The notes below the pieces were generated by a model. That model ran no database searches. It was not told the DNA's origin and saw nothing but the letters and a program-made list of their open reading frames with translations. Shown here piece by piece: positions 1-9,106 of a DNA stretch of 64,000 nt. The translations under genes and the position numbers were made by a program. Source of the stretch: Corallibacter vietnamensis (GTDB taxonomy: Bacteria > Bacteroidota > Bacteroidia > Flavobacteriales > Flavobacteriaceae); the NCBI RefSeq assembly GCF_039537875.1, contig NZ_BAABBI010000002.1, forward strand, positions 372,001 to 436,000, read 5' to 3'. Position 1 is the stretch's first letter, and every line of letters starts with the position of its first letter.

Positions 1-369
1 ATTGTCGCCTTTAACATCAATTTTTTCAGTCATTAAAAAAGTAACGCCATAATTAGCTTGACAAAATGATTGAATATCTTTTGCTGTACCAGGTTCTTGT
101 CCTCCAAACTGATTACAAGGAGATCCAATAACAACTAATTTATCTTTGTAAGTGTCAGATAGCTCTTGTAAGTCTTTGTATTGTGGAGTAAAACCACATT
201 CTGAAGCAGTATTTACAAAAAGTATCTTTTTTCCTTTGTAATTGGCTAGATTAATTTTTTCCCCCGAAAGACTATTTATTGAAATATCATAAATAGATGT
301 TTTAGGTTCTTGGGCATTTGCGAAAATTGAAAACATAAAAATGAGTAATGATGTTAGCTTAATATTCAT
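1..369 (-). CDS. Glutathione peroxidase, C-terminus cut by window edge
   Basis: This is the N-terminal 123 codons of an exported glutathione peroxidase, a thiol peroxidase that reduces hydrogen peroxide and organic hydroperoxides. The start at 369 gives a hydrophobic leader ending near ANAQ, which fits a Sec signal peptide. The family hallmark NTASECGFTPQY follows, with Cys in place of selenocysteine at the peroxidatic position. A second conserved block, GSPCNQFGGQEPGT, carries the family Gln and Asn-Gln-Phe-Gly segment. In this Cys type the reductant is usually thioredoxin rather than glutathione (family knowledge). The C-terminal catalytic Trp region lies outside the window. It is divergent from the DUF2911 gene at 564. 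Confidence 0.9.
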   Translation of the reverse strand, partial: MNIKLTSLLIFMFSIFANAQEPKTSIYDISINSLSGEKINLANYKGKKILFVNTASECGFTPQYKDLQELSDTYKDKLVVIGSPCNQFGGQEPGTAKDIQSFCQANYGVTFLMTEKIDVKGDN

Positions 370-563
370 AGTTCTTTTTTATTTAAAGATAATAACCATT
401 TATTAGTTTTTATAATAATTAGATATATCTTAACAGGTTTGTTGTATTGTTTTATTAGCAGTTTTTTTGTAAGATTAATTTAAGCTTTTGTTAACATAAG
501 TAAAACATACTAATATTTAATTTTATAACTTGTAATACAATAATGTAAAATAATAAAAAAACT

Positions 564-1412
564 ATGAAAAAACTTATACTTTTCACACTAGCTACTGTTG
601 CCTCTTTTACAATAAGCGCACAAGTAGCAACGCCACAGGCTAGCCCTGCAAGTAAATTAGAGCAAAAGGTAGGACTTACTGATGTAACTTTAGAATATTC
701 ACGCCCTAGTGTAAAGGGACGTCAAATTTTTGGAGGCCTTGAATCTTATGATAAAATTTGGAGAACAGGAGCAAACAAAAATACAATAATCACTTTTAGT
801 GATGATGTAACTGTTGCAGGAACTGATATTAAAGCTGGTGCTTATGCCATTTTTACAAAACCAGGAAAGAAAACTTGGGATGTATATTTTTACACGGATA
901 CAGAAAACTGGGGAGCTCCAAAAGAGTGGGATGATAGTAAAGTAGCAGCAAAAGCTACTGTTGAAGCTTTTGAAGTGCCATTTAATGTAGAGACTTTTAC
1001 AATTGATATTAATCAAATAACAAACTCTAGCGCAGCTATTGAAATTATTTGGGAAAAAACATACATAGCGATTCCGTTTGAAGTGCCTACAGATAAAAAA
1101 GTATTAGCATCAATCAATGACGCTTTAAATGGTACACCAACAGCACAAGATTATTATAAGTCTGCAGAATATTATTTAGAAGAAGATAAAGATATCAAGC
1201 AAGCAAAAGAATGGATTGATAAATCAATTTCAATGACAGAAAAGCCAGCTTTCTGGCAATTAAGAAAGCAATCTTTAATTTATGCTAAAGCAGGTGATAA
1301 AAAAGGCGCTATAGAATTAGCAAAAAAATCTATGGCAGCAGCTAAAGAAGCAGGTAACGCACAATATGTTAAGTTTAATGAAGACTCTCTAAAAGAATGG
1401 GGAGCAATGTAA
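564..1412 (+). CDS. DUF2911 domain-containing exported protein
   Basis: 282 residues with a clear signal peptide ending around SAQ at residue 19. The body, about residues 30-175, matches the DUF2911 pattern common in Bacteroidota: 'RPSVKGRQIFG', 'WRTGANKNT' and 'AGAYAIFTKP'. The C-terminal 90 residues look helical and TPR-like (AKEWIDKSI, GAIELAKKSM). The function of DUF2911 is unknown; the protein is predicted to be periplasmic or surface-exposed. The start was chosen for the signal peptide and the oligo-A stretch just before it. It appears monocistronic and ends at a bidirectional hairpin at 1432-1464. Confidence 0.85.
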   Translation: MKKLILFTLATVASFTISAQVATPQASPASKLEQKVGLTDVTLEYSRPSVKGRQIFGGLESYDKIWRTGANKNTIITFSDDVTVAGTDIKAGAYAIFTKPGKKTWDVYFYTDTENWGAPKEWDDSKVAAKATVEAFEVPFNVETFTIDINQITNSSAAIEIIWEKTYIAIPFEVPTDKKVLASINDALNGTPTAQDYYKSAEYYLEEDKDIKQAKEWIDKSISMTEKPAFWQLRKQSLIYAKAGDKKGAIELAKKSMAAAKEAGNAQYVKFNEDSLKEWGAM

Positions 1413-1431
1413 TTACCATATAGTTACAAGC

Positions 1432-1464
1432 AAAAAAGCGGCACTAAACAGTGGCGCTTTTTTT
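1432..1464. terminator. Bidirectional intrinsic terminator
   Basis: A GCGgCACT / AGTGgCGC stem with a four-base AAAC loop is flanked by an A-run on the left and a T-run on the right. It lies between the converging DUF2911 gene and the oxidoreductase gene and can end both transcripts. Confidence 0.8.
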
Positions 1465-1466
1465 GT

Positions 1467-2450
1467 TTAATAGCTTAACCCAATTTTGTGCCTTACCGTA
1501 TCTAATGTTTGAATTAGTGTTTTACTAAAATTAAAAGACATTATATCGCTTTCAGTTTTATTATCACGTATTAATTGGTTAAAGTGGGTTGTTTCAAAAT
1601 TATATCCAATAGTCGTGTAGTCAAAATCTATAGTTTCTTCTTTGCCGTTATTTGGAACTAGTGTAACTGTTGTGGGTTCATGAAACCTAGAGTTTAAAGT
1701 AATGGTTCCGTGTTCACAATAAAAAATAGCTTGAGTAGCAGTTTCCTCAAGTAGTGTGCTTTTTAAATACGCCTTAATGTTATTGTTATATGTAAAAGTG
1801 ATATCACAAGTAGCATCAGCTCCATTGTCAAAAAATGTGGCATTTGCATCTATGCTTTTAGGGTTTCCTAATGTTGATAAAGCAGCAAAAATAGGGTAAA
1901 TGCCAATATCTAAAAGACTTCCGCCTCCAAGTTCTTTTTTTAGTACGCGCGATGACATATCCATTTTTGGTTTAAAGCCAAAATCAGCTTCAACTTTTAA
2001 GACGTCACCATATAATTTATCTTTTAAAGCTTTTATAGCATAATGATAATGAGGTAAAAAATAGGTCCATAACGCTTCCATGAGTAAGGTGTTGTTGTCT
2101 ATTGCAGTCGTAATCATTTCATCAACCTCTTGACTATTCATAGCAAATGGTTTTTCACACAAAACAGCTTTTTTGTTGTTTAAACATAAAATGGTGTGCG
2201 CTTTGTGAAAACTATGAGGTGTTGCTATGTATACAGCATCAATTTTAGGATCTTTAGCTAAATCTTCATAACGCGTATAGGTAACTTTGGCATTATATTT
2301 TTTAGAGAATGTGTTGGCTTTTTCTTCACTTCTAGAGGCAACAGCATGTAATTCACAATTAGGAACAGCTTGTAAATCTGTGGCAAATTTATTAGCTATT
2401 TTTCCAAGTCCAATAATTCCCCAGTGTATTGTTTTAGGTTGTTGAGACAT
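1467..2450 (-). CDS. Gfo/Idh/MocA family oxidoreductase
   Basis: 327 residues. An N-terminal Rossmann fold with the nucleotide-binding GIIGLGKIANKFA (residues about 12-24) is followed by the family motif CEKPFAMNSQEV, whose Glu-Lys-Pro is the conserved catalytic or binding segment, and by a C-terminal GFO_IDH_MocA alpha/beta domain. Members oxidise or reduce sugars, inositols or other polyols with NAD(P). No signal peptide is visible, so it is cytoplasmic. It is the last gene of the operon starting with the PIG-L deacetylase at 6748 and overlaps the symporter gene by 17 bp, which indicates coupled expression. The substrate cannot be read from sequence; a sugar imported by the neighbouring symporter is the natural guess. 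Confidence 0.88.
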   Translation of the reverse strand: MSQQPKTIHWGIIGLGKIANKFATDLQAVPNCELHAVASRSEEKANTFSKKYNAKVTYTRYEDLAKDPKIDAVYIATPHSFHKAHTILCLNNKKAVLCEKPFAMNSQEVDEMITTAIDNNTLLMEALWTYFLPHYHYAIKALKDKLYGDVLKVEADFGFKPKMDMSSRVLKKELGGGSLLDIGIYPIFAALSTLGNPKSIDANATFFDNGADATCDITFTYNNNIKAYLKSTLLEETATQAIFYCEHGTITLNSRFHEPTTVTLVPNNGKEETIDFDYTTIGYNFETTHFNQLIRDNKTESDIMSFNFSKTLIQTLDTVRHKIGLSY

Positions 2451-4122
2451 TGTTTCTTTGTGTTGTTTGAATTATCAATGCAATAGCTATTACCAAGGCA
2501 CACCCAAATAAATTTAGCCACAGGTAAGGCATCCAATCATACCACCAACCTATAATAACAATTAATTGTGTGATTAAAGCAGCTATAAATACGGCATTAG
2601 CTTTTACAAATTTGAAGAAAAATGCAAGTAGAAATATACCTAATACGTTTCCATAAAAAATGGAGCCTATGATATTAACTAGCTGAATTAAATTATCGGC
2701 TAAATAAGCAACACATGCTATTATTATTGCTAATATTCCCCAACCAAACGTAAACCATTTGGTCGCCTTTACGTAATGCTCATCACTTTTATCTGGTGCA
2801 TAGTTTCGTTTATACAAGTCTAACGAGGTTGTAGAAGCTAGCGCATTTAGTTCACTTGCGGTACTAGACATTGCTGCGCTTAAAATTACAGCAAGTAGCA
2901 AACCAATTAAACCTCTTGGTAAATTGTTTAAAATAAAATGAATAAACACATAATCTTTATCATTGGTTTCTACACTAACCAATTTTTCTTGCGCGGCTTT
3001 TTGTATTAAAACTTTAGCCTCTTCGCGTATTTCTGTATCAGCTTCATTGGCTAATTGAATATACTTTTCATAGGTGTCATCATTAGACAATACATAGGTG
3101 TTTATAATTTGTTGTTTGTCTTTGAAAACAGCTGTTTGTTCTGTTTTTAATTTTTCATAATCATTAGCATATGATGAGTTTTCTATAGCTTTTTCTGCAG
3201 CAGGATTAAAGTTGATAGGTGATGCATTAAATTGATAAAATACAAAAACCATAACACCAACTAACAGTATAAAAAACTGCATAGGTACTTTTAAAAGACC
3301 GTTAAATATAAGTCCCATTTGCATTTCTTTGACTGATTTTCCAGAAAGGTAGCGTTGCACCTGACTTTGATCGGTTCCAAAGTAGGAAAGCGCTAAAAAT
3401 GTTCCTCCAATTAATCCGCTCCAAAGCGTGTAGCGATTTTCTAAATCGAATGAAAAATCAAGAATATCCATTTTGCCACTTGCTCCGGCAATATCTAATG
3501 CTTTAGAAAATGTGATATTTTCAGGCAGGTAACTTATTATTAAAAAGAAAGCCACAAACATTCCAGTAAAAATAACAGCCATTTGGTGTTTTTGTGTCAT
3601 GCTAACGGCTTTAGTACCACCAGAAACGGTATAAATAATAACTAAAATTCCAATAATGATATTCAAGTAAGTTAAATTCCAACCTAATACAGCCGATAAA
3701 ATAATAGCTGGAGCATAAATAGTTATTCCGGCAGCTAGTCCTCGTTGAATAAGAAACAAAATAGCTGTTAGGCTTCGTGTTTTTAAATCAAACCTGTTTT
3801 CAAGAAATTCATAAGCTGTATATACTTTTAGTCGGTGATAAAGCGGAATAAATACCATACATATAATTATCATTGCCAAAGGCACACCAAAGTAAAATTG
3901 AACAAATCCCATTCCTGAATGAAACGCTTGGCCTGGCGTAGATAAAAATGTAATAGCACTTGCTTGTGTAGCCATTACTGATAAACCAATGGTCCACCAT
4001 TTTGAAGAATTGCCACCACGAACATAGTCTTGCACATTTTTACTTCCTCGAGTTTTCCATGTGCCGTAACCAACAATGGTTAAAAGTGTTCCTGCTAATA
4101 CTAACCAATCTAATGTTTGCAT
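2434..4122 (-). CDS. Sodium:solute symporter (SSS family)
   Basis: 562 residues with about 13-14 membrane segments. It shows the SSS signature region GTDQSQVQRYLSGKSVKEMQ and the later SAAMSSTASELNALASTT block. It probably imports a sugar or related small solute with Na+. A hydrophilic insertion of roughly 100 residues lies between membrane segments (around residues 300-400, rich in Glu and Lys); such loops occur in some Bacteroidota SSS proteins. The start at 4122 lies 3 bp downstream of a 36-codon membrane peptide gene, and the stop overlaps the next gene. Membership in the PIG-L/oxidoreductase operon points to catabolism of an acetylated sugar, which is inference. Confidence 0.9.
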   Translation of the reverse strand: MQTLDWLVLAGTLLTIVGYGTWKTRGSKNVQDYVRGGNSSKWWTIGLSVMATQASAITFLSTPGQAFHSGMGFVQFYFGVPLAMIIICMVFIPLYHRLKVYTAYEFLENRFDLKTRSLTAILFLIQRGLAAGITIYAPAIILSAVLGWNLTYLNIIIGILVIIYTVSGGTKAVSMTQKHQMAVIFTGMFVAFFLIISYLPENITFSKALDIAGASGKMDILDFSFDLENRYTLWSGLIGGTFLALSYFGTDQSQVQRYLSGKSVKEMQMGLIFNGLLKVPMQFFILLVGVMVFVFYQFNASPINFNPAAEKAIENSSYANDYEKLKTEQTAVFKDKQQIINTYVLSNDDTYEKYIQLANEADTEIREEAKVLIQKAAQEKLVSVETNDKDYVFIHFILNNLPRGLIGLLLAVILSAAMSSTASELNALASTTSLDLYKRNYAPDKSDEHYVKATKWFTFGWGILAIIIACVAYLADNLIQLVNIIGSIFYGNVLGIFLLAFFFKFVKANAVFIAALITQLIVIIGWWYDWMPYLWLNLFGCALVIAIALIIQTTQRNNVSTT

Positions 4123-4125
4123 GAC

Positions 4126-4236
4126 TTAAAACGATTTCATGATTAAATAAAATAAAGCGATATAAACCAAGTTAGCTATCAATACAAGTGAATATAATTT
4201 TAGCCAAGGTTGTTTAGGGGATTTATTGTCAGACAT
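4126..4236 (-). CDS. 36-residue single-pass membrane peptide in the symporter operon
   Basis: An ATG at 4236 opens a 36-codon frame ending in TAA at 4126-4128. The predicted peptide begins MSDNKSPKQPWLKLYSLVL and ends LFYLIMKSF: a short charged N-terminus and one hydrophobic helix of about 20 residues. It fits between its neighbours with 1 bp to the upstream PIG-L stop and 3 bp to the downstream symporter start, leaving almost no unused DNA, which strongly supports translation. Small subunits encoded beside SSS symporters are known in other lineages; whether this is one is inference. It resembles no enzyme. Confidence 0.75.
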   Translation of the reverse strand: MSDNKSPKQPWLKLYSLVLIANLVYIALFYLIMKSF

Positions 4237-4237
4237 A

Positions 4238-6748
4238 TTAATCGTTTAAAGGTTGCGTTGTTTTTCCTATAGAAAGCATGTTTGCGAATAGACGATATGC
4301 ACCAGAAACACCTGCAGGAAATTCTCTAAAGAAACTTAATCCTGTGTAAATGTAATATCCATCACCATATTGAGCGATTAATAAACTTCCTTTTTTAGCA
4401 GATTCACCTTTGTCATGCATAGATAGAATAGGAGTAAAGGCTTTGTCCCATTTATGAGGAAAATAAAGACCGCGCTCTTGTGTCCAACCTTCAAAATCTG
4501 TTTCTGTTATTTTATTAGGATAGTTTAAAACAGGATGTTTAGGGTTTAAAAATTTCACATCAGCAAACTCATCTGTAACACGATCTCGAGAAAGTTCTAA
4601 ATCGTAAGGCGCTAATTGTTTTGTTTTTAAACGGTGACTTGTGTTGTATTGTACAACCATTGTACCACCTTTCTTTATGTAATCAAATAAAATTTGTTGT
4701 TTAAATTTTAATGTTTCAACAGTATTATAAGCTCTAATGCCAACAACAATCGCATCAAAATGGCTTAATGTTTCAGATGAAATATTTTCTGGCGCAATGG
4801 TAGTTACATTGTAGCCAATTTGCTGTAAACTTTCAGGAACAACATCTCCAGCACCTTCTATGTAACCAATGTTTTGTCCCATTTTTTTTATGTCTAGTCT
4901 TACTATTTTGCTTTCGCTTGGTAAAAGCACTGTTTGAAACGGAATATGATCATAATCTATATCAATAAGCTCTTTTGTGTAAGATTTTCCATTAACCGTT
5001 ACAATGGGACTGATAAGGCCTTCGTTCTGGTTTTTTGGAGGTGTTACTGTAAATATTACAGTTTGAGTTTCTCCTTTATTAGCAATATGAATGTCTTGAT
5101 TTTTAGGAGAAATATTCCATTCGTTAGGATAAGCTAATGTAACAGTTCCTTGTAAGTTATCGCGTCCAGCTTTTACAACAACAGGAATGTCTTTTGAATT
5201 GTTGTTTTCAAAAATGATAACTTTCTCGGTAATTTTTGCTGATGCTTCTGGAATAATCTCAAATGGTTTGTAAACTTCGCCTTTTACAGGATCATTGGTT
5301 TTGTAAACAATGGGCTTTGTAAAGCTTATAGGTGTATTTTCTATAATTAAATCAAAAGTGACATTAAAAATTCTTGGAGTTTCAGGTTTTCCAATTAACG
5401 CAGGGTTTTCTACGCGATACATCCCTAATGACCCTTTTTCGGTAAGCCAATAAGGTGTAGTAACGTTTTGTGAGTTGCTTATTTTTAAGGTCTCTTGAAA
5501 TGTTAAATTGGTATTGTTACCTAAAGTCATATTTTTTGAAACTGCTACAATACCAGTGTTGTATTGTTTTAAAGTCATATTAATTGGACTTCTATTTATA
5601 GCTTCAATATTCAGATTGATGGTTTCTCCAGGTGTGGCATGATTTGTTTCAGCAACAGCTTCTAGGTAAAGTCCGGAGCAAGCGGCTATAATATTTTTTA
5701 TTTCTTTAGATTTTAAAGTCTTCCAATGGTTGTCTTCTAGACTTTGTATAAGCTTATAGGCTTTCATCAATTCAGGAATTGACGCAGAAGGATTTGTGAA
5801 ATCAAAATTTTCTTCCACTTGATATAAAATATCACCAATAGCTTGTCCGCCTTTTACACGACTCCAAGTTGTGTTTATGCCATCAAAAATATTTGTTTTA
5901 TCAGCAGGCATATCTCCTTTTAGTAATTCTACATATTCTTGTTGTGTGCCACGAGTTCCTGTGTTACCAAAACCTTGAGATTTATGCTGACTTCTACTTA
6001 ATGAGGCAATTTCTGTGTTGCTTAAACCTATAGTAGGGTAGTAAGTGCCTATATCAAAAGCTAGTAAATTACTTTTATCAGCTTTATCAAATTTTTCTTG
6101 ACTACCGTAAAACCACCATGACGTATTAAAAAATAGACGTTTTGGTTGCCAAACAGAAGTTGTTTGTAATTGTTCTGGAAATTTTGATGAGTCATTTGTG
6201 ATATCAAAAGCCTCTACGCTCAACATGGCAGATGTTGTGTGATGTCCATGTGTTGTTCCAGGGCTTCTATGATCAAAACGGTTTATGATAATGTCTGGCT
6301 TAAACTGACGAATGGCTAAAACAACATCACTTAAAACTTGGTCTTTGTTCCATATAGCAAGCGTTTCGTCAGGATGTTTTGAATATCCAAAATCGTTAGC
6401 GCGTGTAAAACGTTGTTCGCCACCATCTATCGCTCTAGCTGTTAGTAATTCTTGGGTTCTGATAACCCCTAAAAGTTCACGAATTTCAGGGCCAATTAAA
6501 TTTTGACCACCATCTCCACGTGTTAAAGAAAGATAGGCAGTTCTTGCATGAACATTGTTTGCCATATACGAAATAAGGCGTGTGTTTTCATCATCAGGAT
6601 GTGCCGCTAGATATAAAACAGAGCCTAAAAAGTTAAGCTTTTTTATGTCTTGATGAATTTCTGATGCTGTTGGTTTTTGAGGTTGTTGGGCGTTTATAAA
6701 ATGTAAAGAAAAACTAGTAAAGAATAGAGCTAGTAGTAGTTTATGCAT
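4238..6748 (-). CDS. PIG-L family deacetylase with C-terminal glutaminase-like domain, exported
   Basis: 836 residues. A signal peptide ends near INAQQ (about residue 21). The PIG-L/LmbE domain follows, with zinc-binding LAAHPDDENTRL and the HGHHTTSA His block (residues about 45-260). The middle section is made of beta-rich, NEW3-like segments. The C-terminal 200 residues look like a ThuA/class I amidotransferase-like fold (FDAIVVGIRAYNT, GGTMVVQYNTS). PIG-L enzymes remove N-acetyl groups from amino sugars or glycolipids. Here the enzyme is exported and heads an operon with a symporter and a sugar oxidoreductase, consistent with deacetylation of a glycan-derived sugar before uptake (inference). 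Confidence 0.88.
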   Translation of the reverse strand: MHKLLLALFFTSFSLHFINAQQPQKPTASEIHQDIKKLNFLGSVLYLAAHPDDENTRLISYMANNVHARTAYLSLTRGDGGQNLIGPEIRELLGVIRTQELLTARAIDGGEQRFTRANDFGYSKHPDETLAIWNKDQVLSDVVLAIRQFKPDIIINRFDHRSPGTTHGHHTTSAMLSVEAFDITNDSSKFPEQLQTTSVWQPKRLFFNTSWWFYGSQEKFDKADKSNLLAFDIGTYYPTIGLSNTEIASLSRSQHKSQGFGNTGTRGTQQEYVELLKGDMPADKTNIFDGINTTWSRVKGGQAIGDILYQVEENFDFTNPSASIPELMKAYKLIQSLEDNHWKTLKSKEIKNIIAACSGLYLEAVAETNHATPGETINLNIEAINRSPINMTLKQYNTGIVAVSKNMTLGNNTNLTFQETLKISNSQNVTTPYWLTEKGSLGMYRVENPALIGKPETPRIFNVTFDLIIENTPISFTKPIVYKTNDPVKGEVYKPFEIIPEASAKITEKVIIFENNNSKDIPVVVKAGRDNLQGTVTLAYPNEWNISPKNQDIHIANKGETQTVIFTVTPPKNQNEGLISPIVTVNGKSYTKELIDIDYDHIPFQTVLLPSESKIVRLDIKKMGQNIGYIEGAGDVVPESLQQIGYNVTTIAPENISSETLSHFDAIVVGIRAYNTVETLKFKQQILFDYIKKGGTMVVQYNTSHRLKTKQLAPYDLELSRDRVTDEFADVKFLNPKHPVLNYPNKITETDFEGWTQERGLYFPHKWDKAFTPILSMHDKGESAKKGSLLIAQYGDGYYIYTGLSFFREFPAGVSGAYRLFANMLSIGKTTQPLND

Positions 6749-6782
6749 GGCTGTTTTTTTTTGAAGCTATAAATATAAAAAG

Positions 6783-6806
6783 AAAACCAGCGAAAGGGCT
6801 GGTTTT
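6783..6806 (-). terminator. Intrinsic terminator after corA
   Basis: Perfect 9-bp stem AAAACCAGC / GCTGGTTTT with a short GAAAGG-type loop. On the minus strand it is followed by a T-rich tail. It sits downstream of corA and upstream of the PIG-L operon start. Confidence 0.7.
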
Positions 6807-6827
6807 AATGTTTCTTTAACTTTGGGT

Positions 6828-7895
6828 TTATAACCACTTTTTCTTTCTAAAGTAGTATAGCATTCCTAGGAAAATCAAAATCATAATACCCCAAACCATG
6901 TAGTAGGCATTTTTGAAATGCAGTTCAGGCATGTGATCAAAGTTCATCCCATAAATACCAGCAATGAATGTAAGCGGTATAAATATAGTAGCGATTATGG
7001 TTAATACTTTCATAACTTCATTCATACGATTACTTATGGTAGTCATATACATATCCATTAAACTCCAAATCATTTCGCGGTATATATCTATGGAGTCAGA
7101 TAATTGAATGATGTGATCATATACATCTCTATAAAACTGAATGTTTTTTTTATGAATAAGGTTATGTTCGCTTTTTTCTATGCGATTTATTATTTCACGT
7201 AAAGGAAAAATAGCGCGTCTTACTTTTAATAGTTCTTTCTTTAATCGTAATACTTGATGACTTATAGATTCATCTACTTCACCGCTAAAAAGAATGTCTT
7301 CAAGGTCTTCAATTTTATTACCTAAAGTTTCACCAACAATATAGTAATGATCTACAATAGCATCTATTAATGCGTATAGTAAGTAATCTGATCCAGAGGT
7401 TCTAATGCGACCTTTTCCTTCTCTTATACGTTCTCTGACATTTTCAAAAACATCACCTTCAGCTTCTTGAAATGAAAGTACAGAGTTTTCACATAATACA
7501 AAGCTTACTTGTTCTATAATGACGTTTTCATCAGTGTCATAATGTAACATTTTTAGTGAAAGAAAAATGTAATCATCATATTCGTCAATTTTAGGACGCT
7601 GCGAAGTGTTTACAATATCCTCAAGAATTAAAGGATGCAAATCATAGTGAGTTCCTATTTTTTCAATGTCATCAATATGGTTTAAACCATTAAGGTTAAT
7701 CCATGTTATAGTATCAGAAGACTTAAATTTAAACGCTTCTTCTACATCTTTTAGCTCTAGTTCGTTATAGCTATCAGGATTAAAATCAAAAGACTCAATG
7801 AATAGTTTTTGAGATGTTTTTTCTCCTGTGTAAACCAGTGTGCCAGGAGCTTTTCCTATATGCTTTTTGTACTTTGCTGTTCTTTTTTTTGCCAT
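6828..7895 (-). CDS. corA: CorA-type magnesium/cobalt transporter
   Basis: 355 residues. A large N-terminal cytoplasmic domain is followed by two C-terminal membrane helices, with the diagnostic YGMNFDHMPEL loop (GMN selectivity motif) between them and a basic tail after TM2 (FRKKKWL). This is the CorA family of pentameric divalent cation channels for Mg2+ and sometimes Co2+ or Ni2+. The start at 7895 gives a lysine-rich N-terminus typical of flavobacterial members. It lies 37 bp after the small MscS-like gene on the same strand and may be the last gene of that run; a terminator follows. Confidence 0.93.
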   Translation of the reverse strand: MAKKRTAKYKKHIGKAPGTLVYTGEKTSQKLFIESFDFNPDSYNELELKDVEEAFKFKSSDTITWINLNGLNHIDDIEKIGTHYDLHPLILEDIVNTSQRPKIDEYDDYIFLSLKMLHYDTDENVIIEQVSFVLCENSVLSFQEAEGDVFENVRERIREGKGRIRTSGSDYLLYALIDAIVDHYYIVGETLGNKIEDLEDILFSGEVDESISHQVLRLKKELLKVRRAIFPLREIINRIEKSEHNLIHKKNIQFYRDVYDHIIQLSDSIDIYREMIWSLMDMYMTTISNRMNEVMKVLTIIATIFIPLTFIAGIYGMNFDHMPELHFKNAYYMVWGIMILIFLGMLYYFRKKKWL

Positions 7896-7932
7896 GAATT
7901 GTAACGAATAGTCTTATAAAGATAAGTAATAT

Positions 7933-8490
7933 TTATATAGCATCATGGCCATCATCTATAGCGTCTTTTTCAATAAGAGTTACAGGTTTTTGTAGAATTA
8001 GGTTGTTAGGGTAAGTTACTAAATCGCCGTTATCTAGGCGTAAGTGTAATTGAAATGCTCTAATATCTTCAATAATAGCTTCAACAGGGAAATCTTTATC
8101 ATGAATTTGTACTTTGTCACCCACTTTATAAGGGAAGCTAAAAAACATAATAATTCCCGAAGTAATATTGCTTAATATAGACCATATAGCGAATAACGCT
8201 ATTCCTATTACAGCAAAAACTGAAGAGAATACTAAAGTGAGATCTTTCATTTCGGTTCCAAAAATAACCGCAACAACCAAAAGACCAATGAGTACAAGTG
8301 TTACGCTTGCATAACGAATTATAAGGTGAATTCTAGCATCGTTAATGCCGCTTTTTCGTCCTATTTTTTTTATGGCCAACGCTGCTATAAATCTTATAAT
8401 ATACAGTATAGCAAACAGTATAATAGATTGAACAAGTTCTGTTTTGTAAGTTTCTACAAACATGGGAAAAATCTTATTAATGTCTAACAA
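7933..8490 (-). CDS. Short MscS-like mechanosensitive channel protein
   Basis: 185 residues. Three to four hydrophobic segments (residues about 15-120) are followed by the MscS beta domain with FPYKVGDKVQI and a final NGDLVTYPNNLIL block. The C-terminal alpha/beta cage of E. coli MscS (286 residues) is missing, so this is a minimal channel. Such short members are usual in Flavobacteriaceae, so truncation by mutation is not implied. The likely role is release of ions during osmotic downshock. It lies between maf and corA, both on the same strand with gaps of 28 and 37 bp. Confidence 0.85.
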   Translation of the reverse strand: MLDINKIFPMFVETYKTELVQSIILFAILYIIRFIAALAIKKIGRKSGINDARIHLIIRYASVTLVLIGLLVVAVIFGTEMKDLTLVFSSVFAVIGIALFAIWSILSNITSGIIMFFSFPYKVGDKVQIHDKDFPVEAIIEDIRAFQLHLRLDNGDLVTYPNNLILQKPVTLIEKDAIDDGHDAI

Positions 8491-8518
8491 AGATACTATA
8501 GAAAATGAAAGAAAAATA

Positions 8519-9106
8519 TTATTCTACAAAACTATTTAGCGTTTCATAAACAAGATGGGTTGGTAGGCCAACAACATTAAAATAGGAGCCTTCAATTTTT
8601 GTTATTCCTATTTGACCTATCCATTCTTGAATGCCGTAAGCACCAGCTTTATCAAAAGGTTTACAGGTGTTTATGTAATAGTTTATTTCGCTATCAGTAA
8701 GTGTTTTAAATGTGACTTTGGTAATAGCGTTAACAGTTTTTTGAAGTGTTTTAGTCGTAAAACAAACCGATGTGATGACTTCGTGTGTTTTATTGCTCAT
8801 AGATTTTATCATCTCAAAAGCATCTGTTTGGTCTTTAGGTTTTCCTAAAGCTTTGTTGTCATGCCATACTATGGTATCACTTGTAATTAAAATATCACTA
8901 TCTGTAAGCTCTTCTTTAAAAGGTAAAGCTTTAAGTTGTGCTAAATAGTCGCTTATCTCAAAATGATGTAATCTATCAGGATATTCCTCTTTTGTGTTTT
9001 TTAAACGAATTTCAAAATCCAGTCCTAAATCCTTAAAAAATTGTTGCCTTCTGGGAGAACCAGAGGCAAGTATTAGGTTGTGATTCTGTAATTTGTTGTT
9101 TAGCAT
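8519..9106 (-). CDS. maf: Maf-like nucleotide pyrophosphatase
   Basis: 195 residues beginning with the Maf signature LILASGSPRRQQFFKDLG (residues about 11-28), followed by SDTIVWHDNKALGKP and DKAGAYGIQEW, the conserved active-site blocks. Maf/YhdE-type enzymes hydrolyse non-canonical or methylated nucleoside triphosphates to monophosphates and were first noted for septum-inhibition effects. It is cytoplasmic. The start codon overlaps the stop of the upstream UbiA gene (TAATG arrangement), which indicates translational coupling. Confidence 0.92.
   Translation of the reverse strand: MLNNKLQNHNLILASGSPRRQQFFKDLGLDFEIRLKNTKEEYPDRLHHFEISDYLAQLKALPFKEELTDSDILITSDTIVWHDNKALGKPKDQTDAFEMIKSMSNKTHEVITSVCFTTKTLQKTVNAITKVTFKTLTDSEINYYINTCKPFDKAGAYGIQEWIGQIGITKIEGSYFNVVGLPTHLVYETLNSFVE

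Noticed and set aside
1..369. Selenocysteine glutathione peroxidase
   Set aside because: The active-site codon is TGT (Cys), not TGA, so no recoding is needed.
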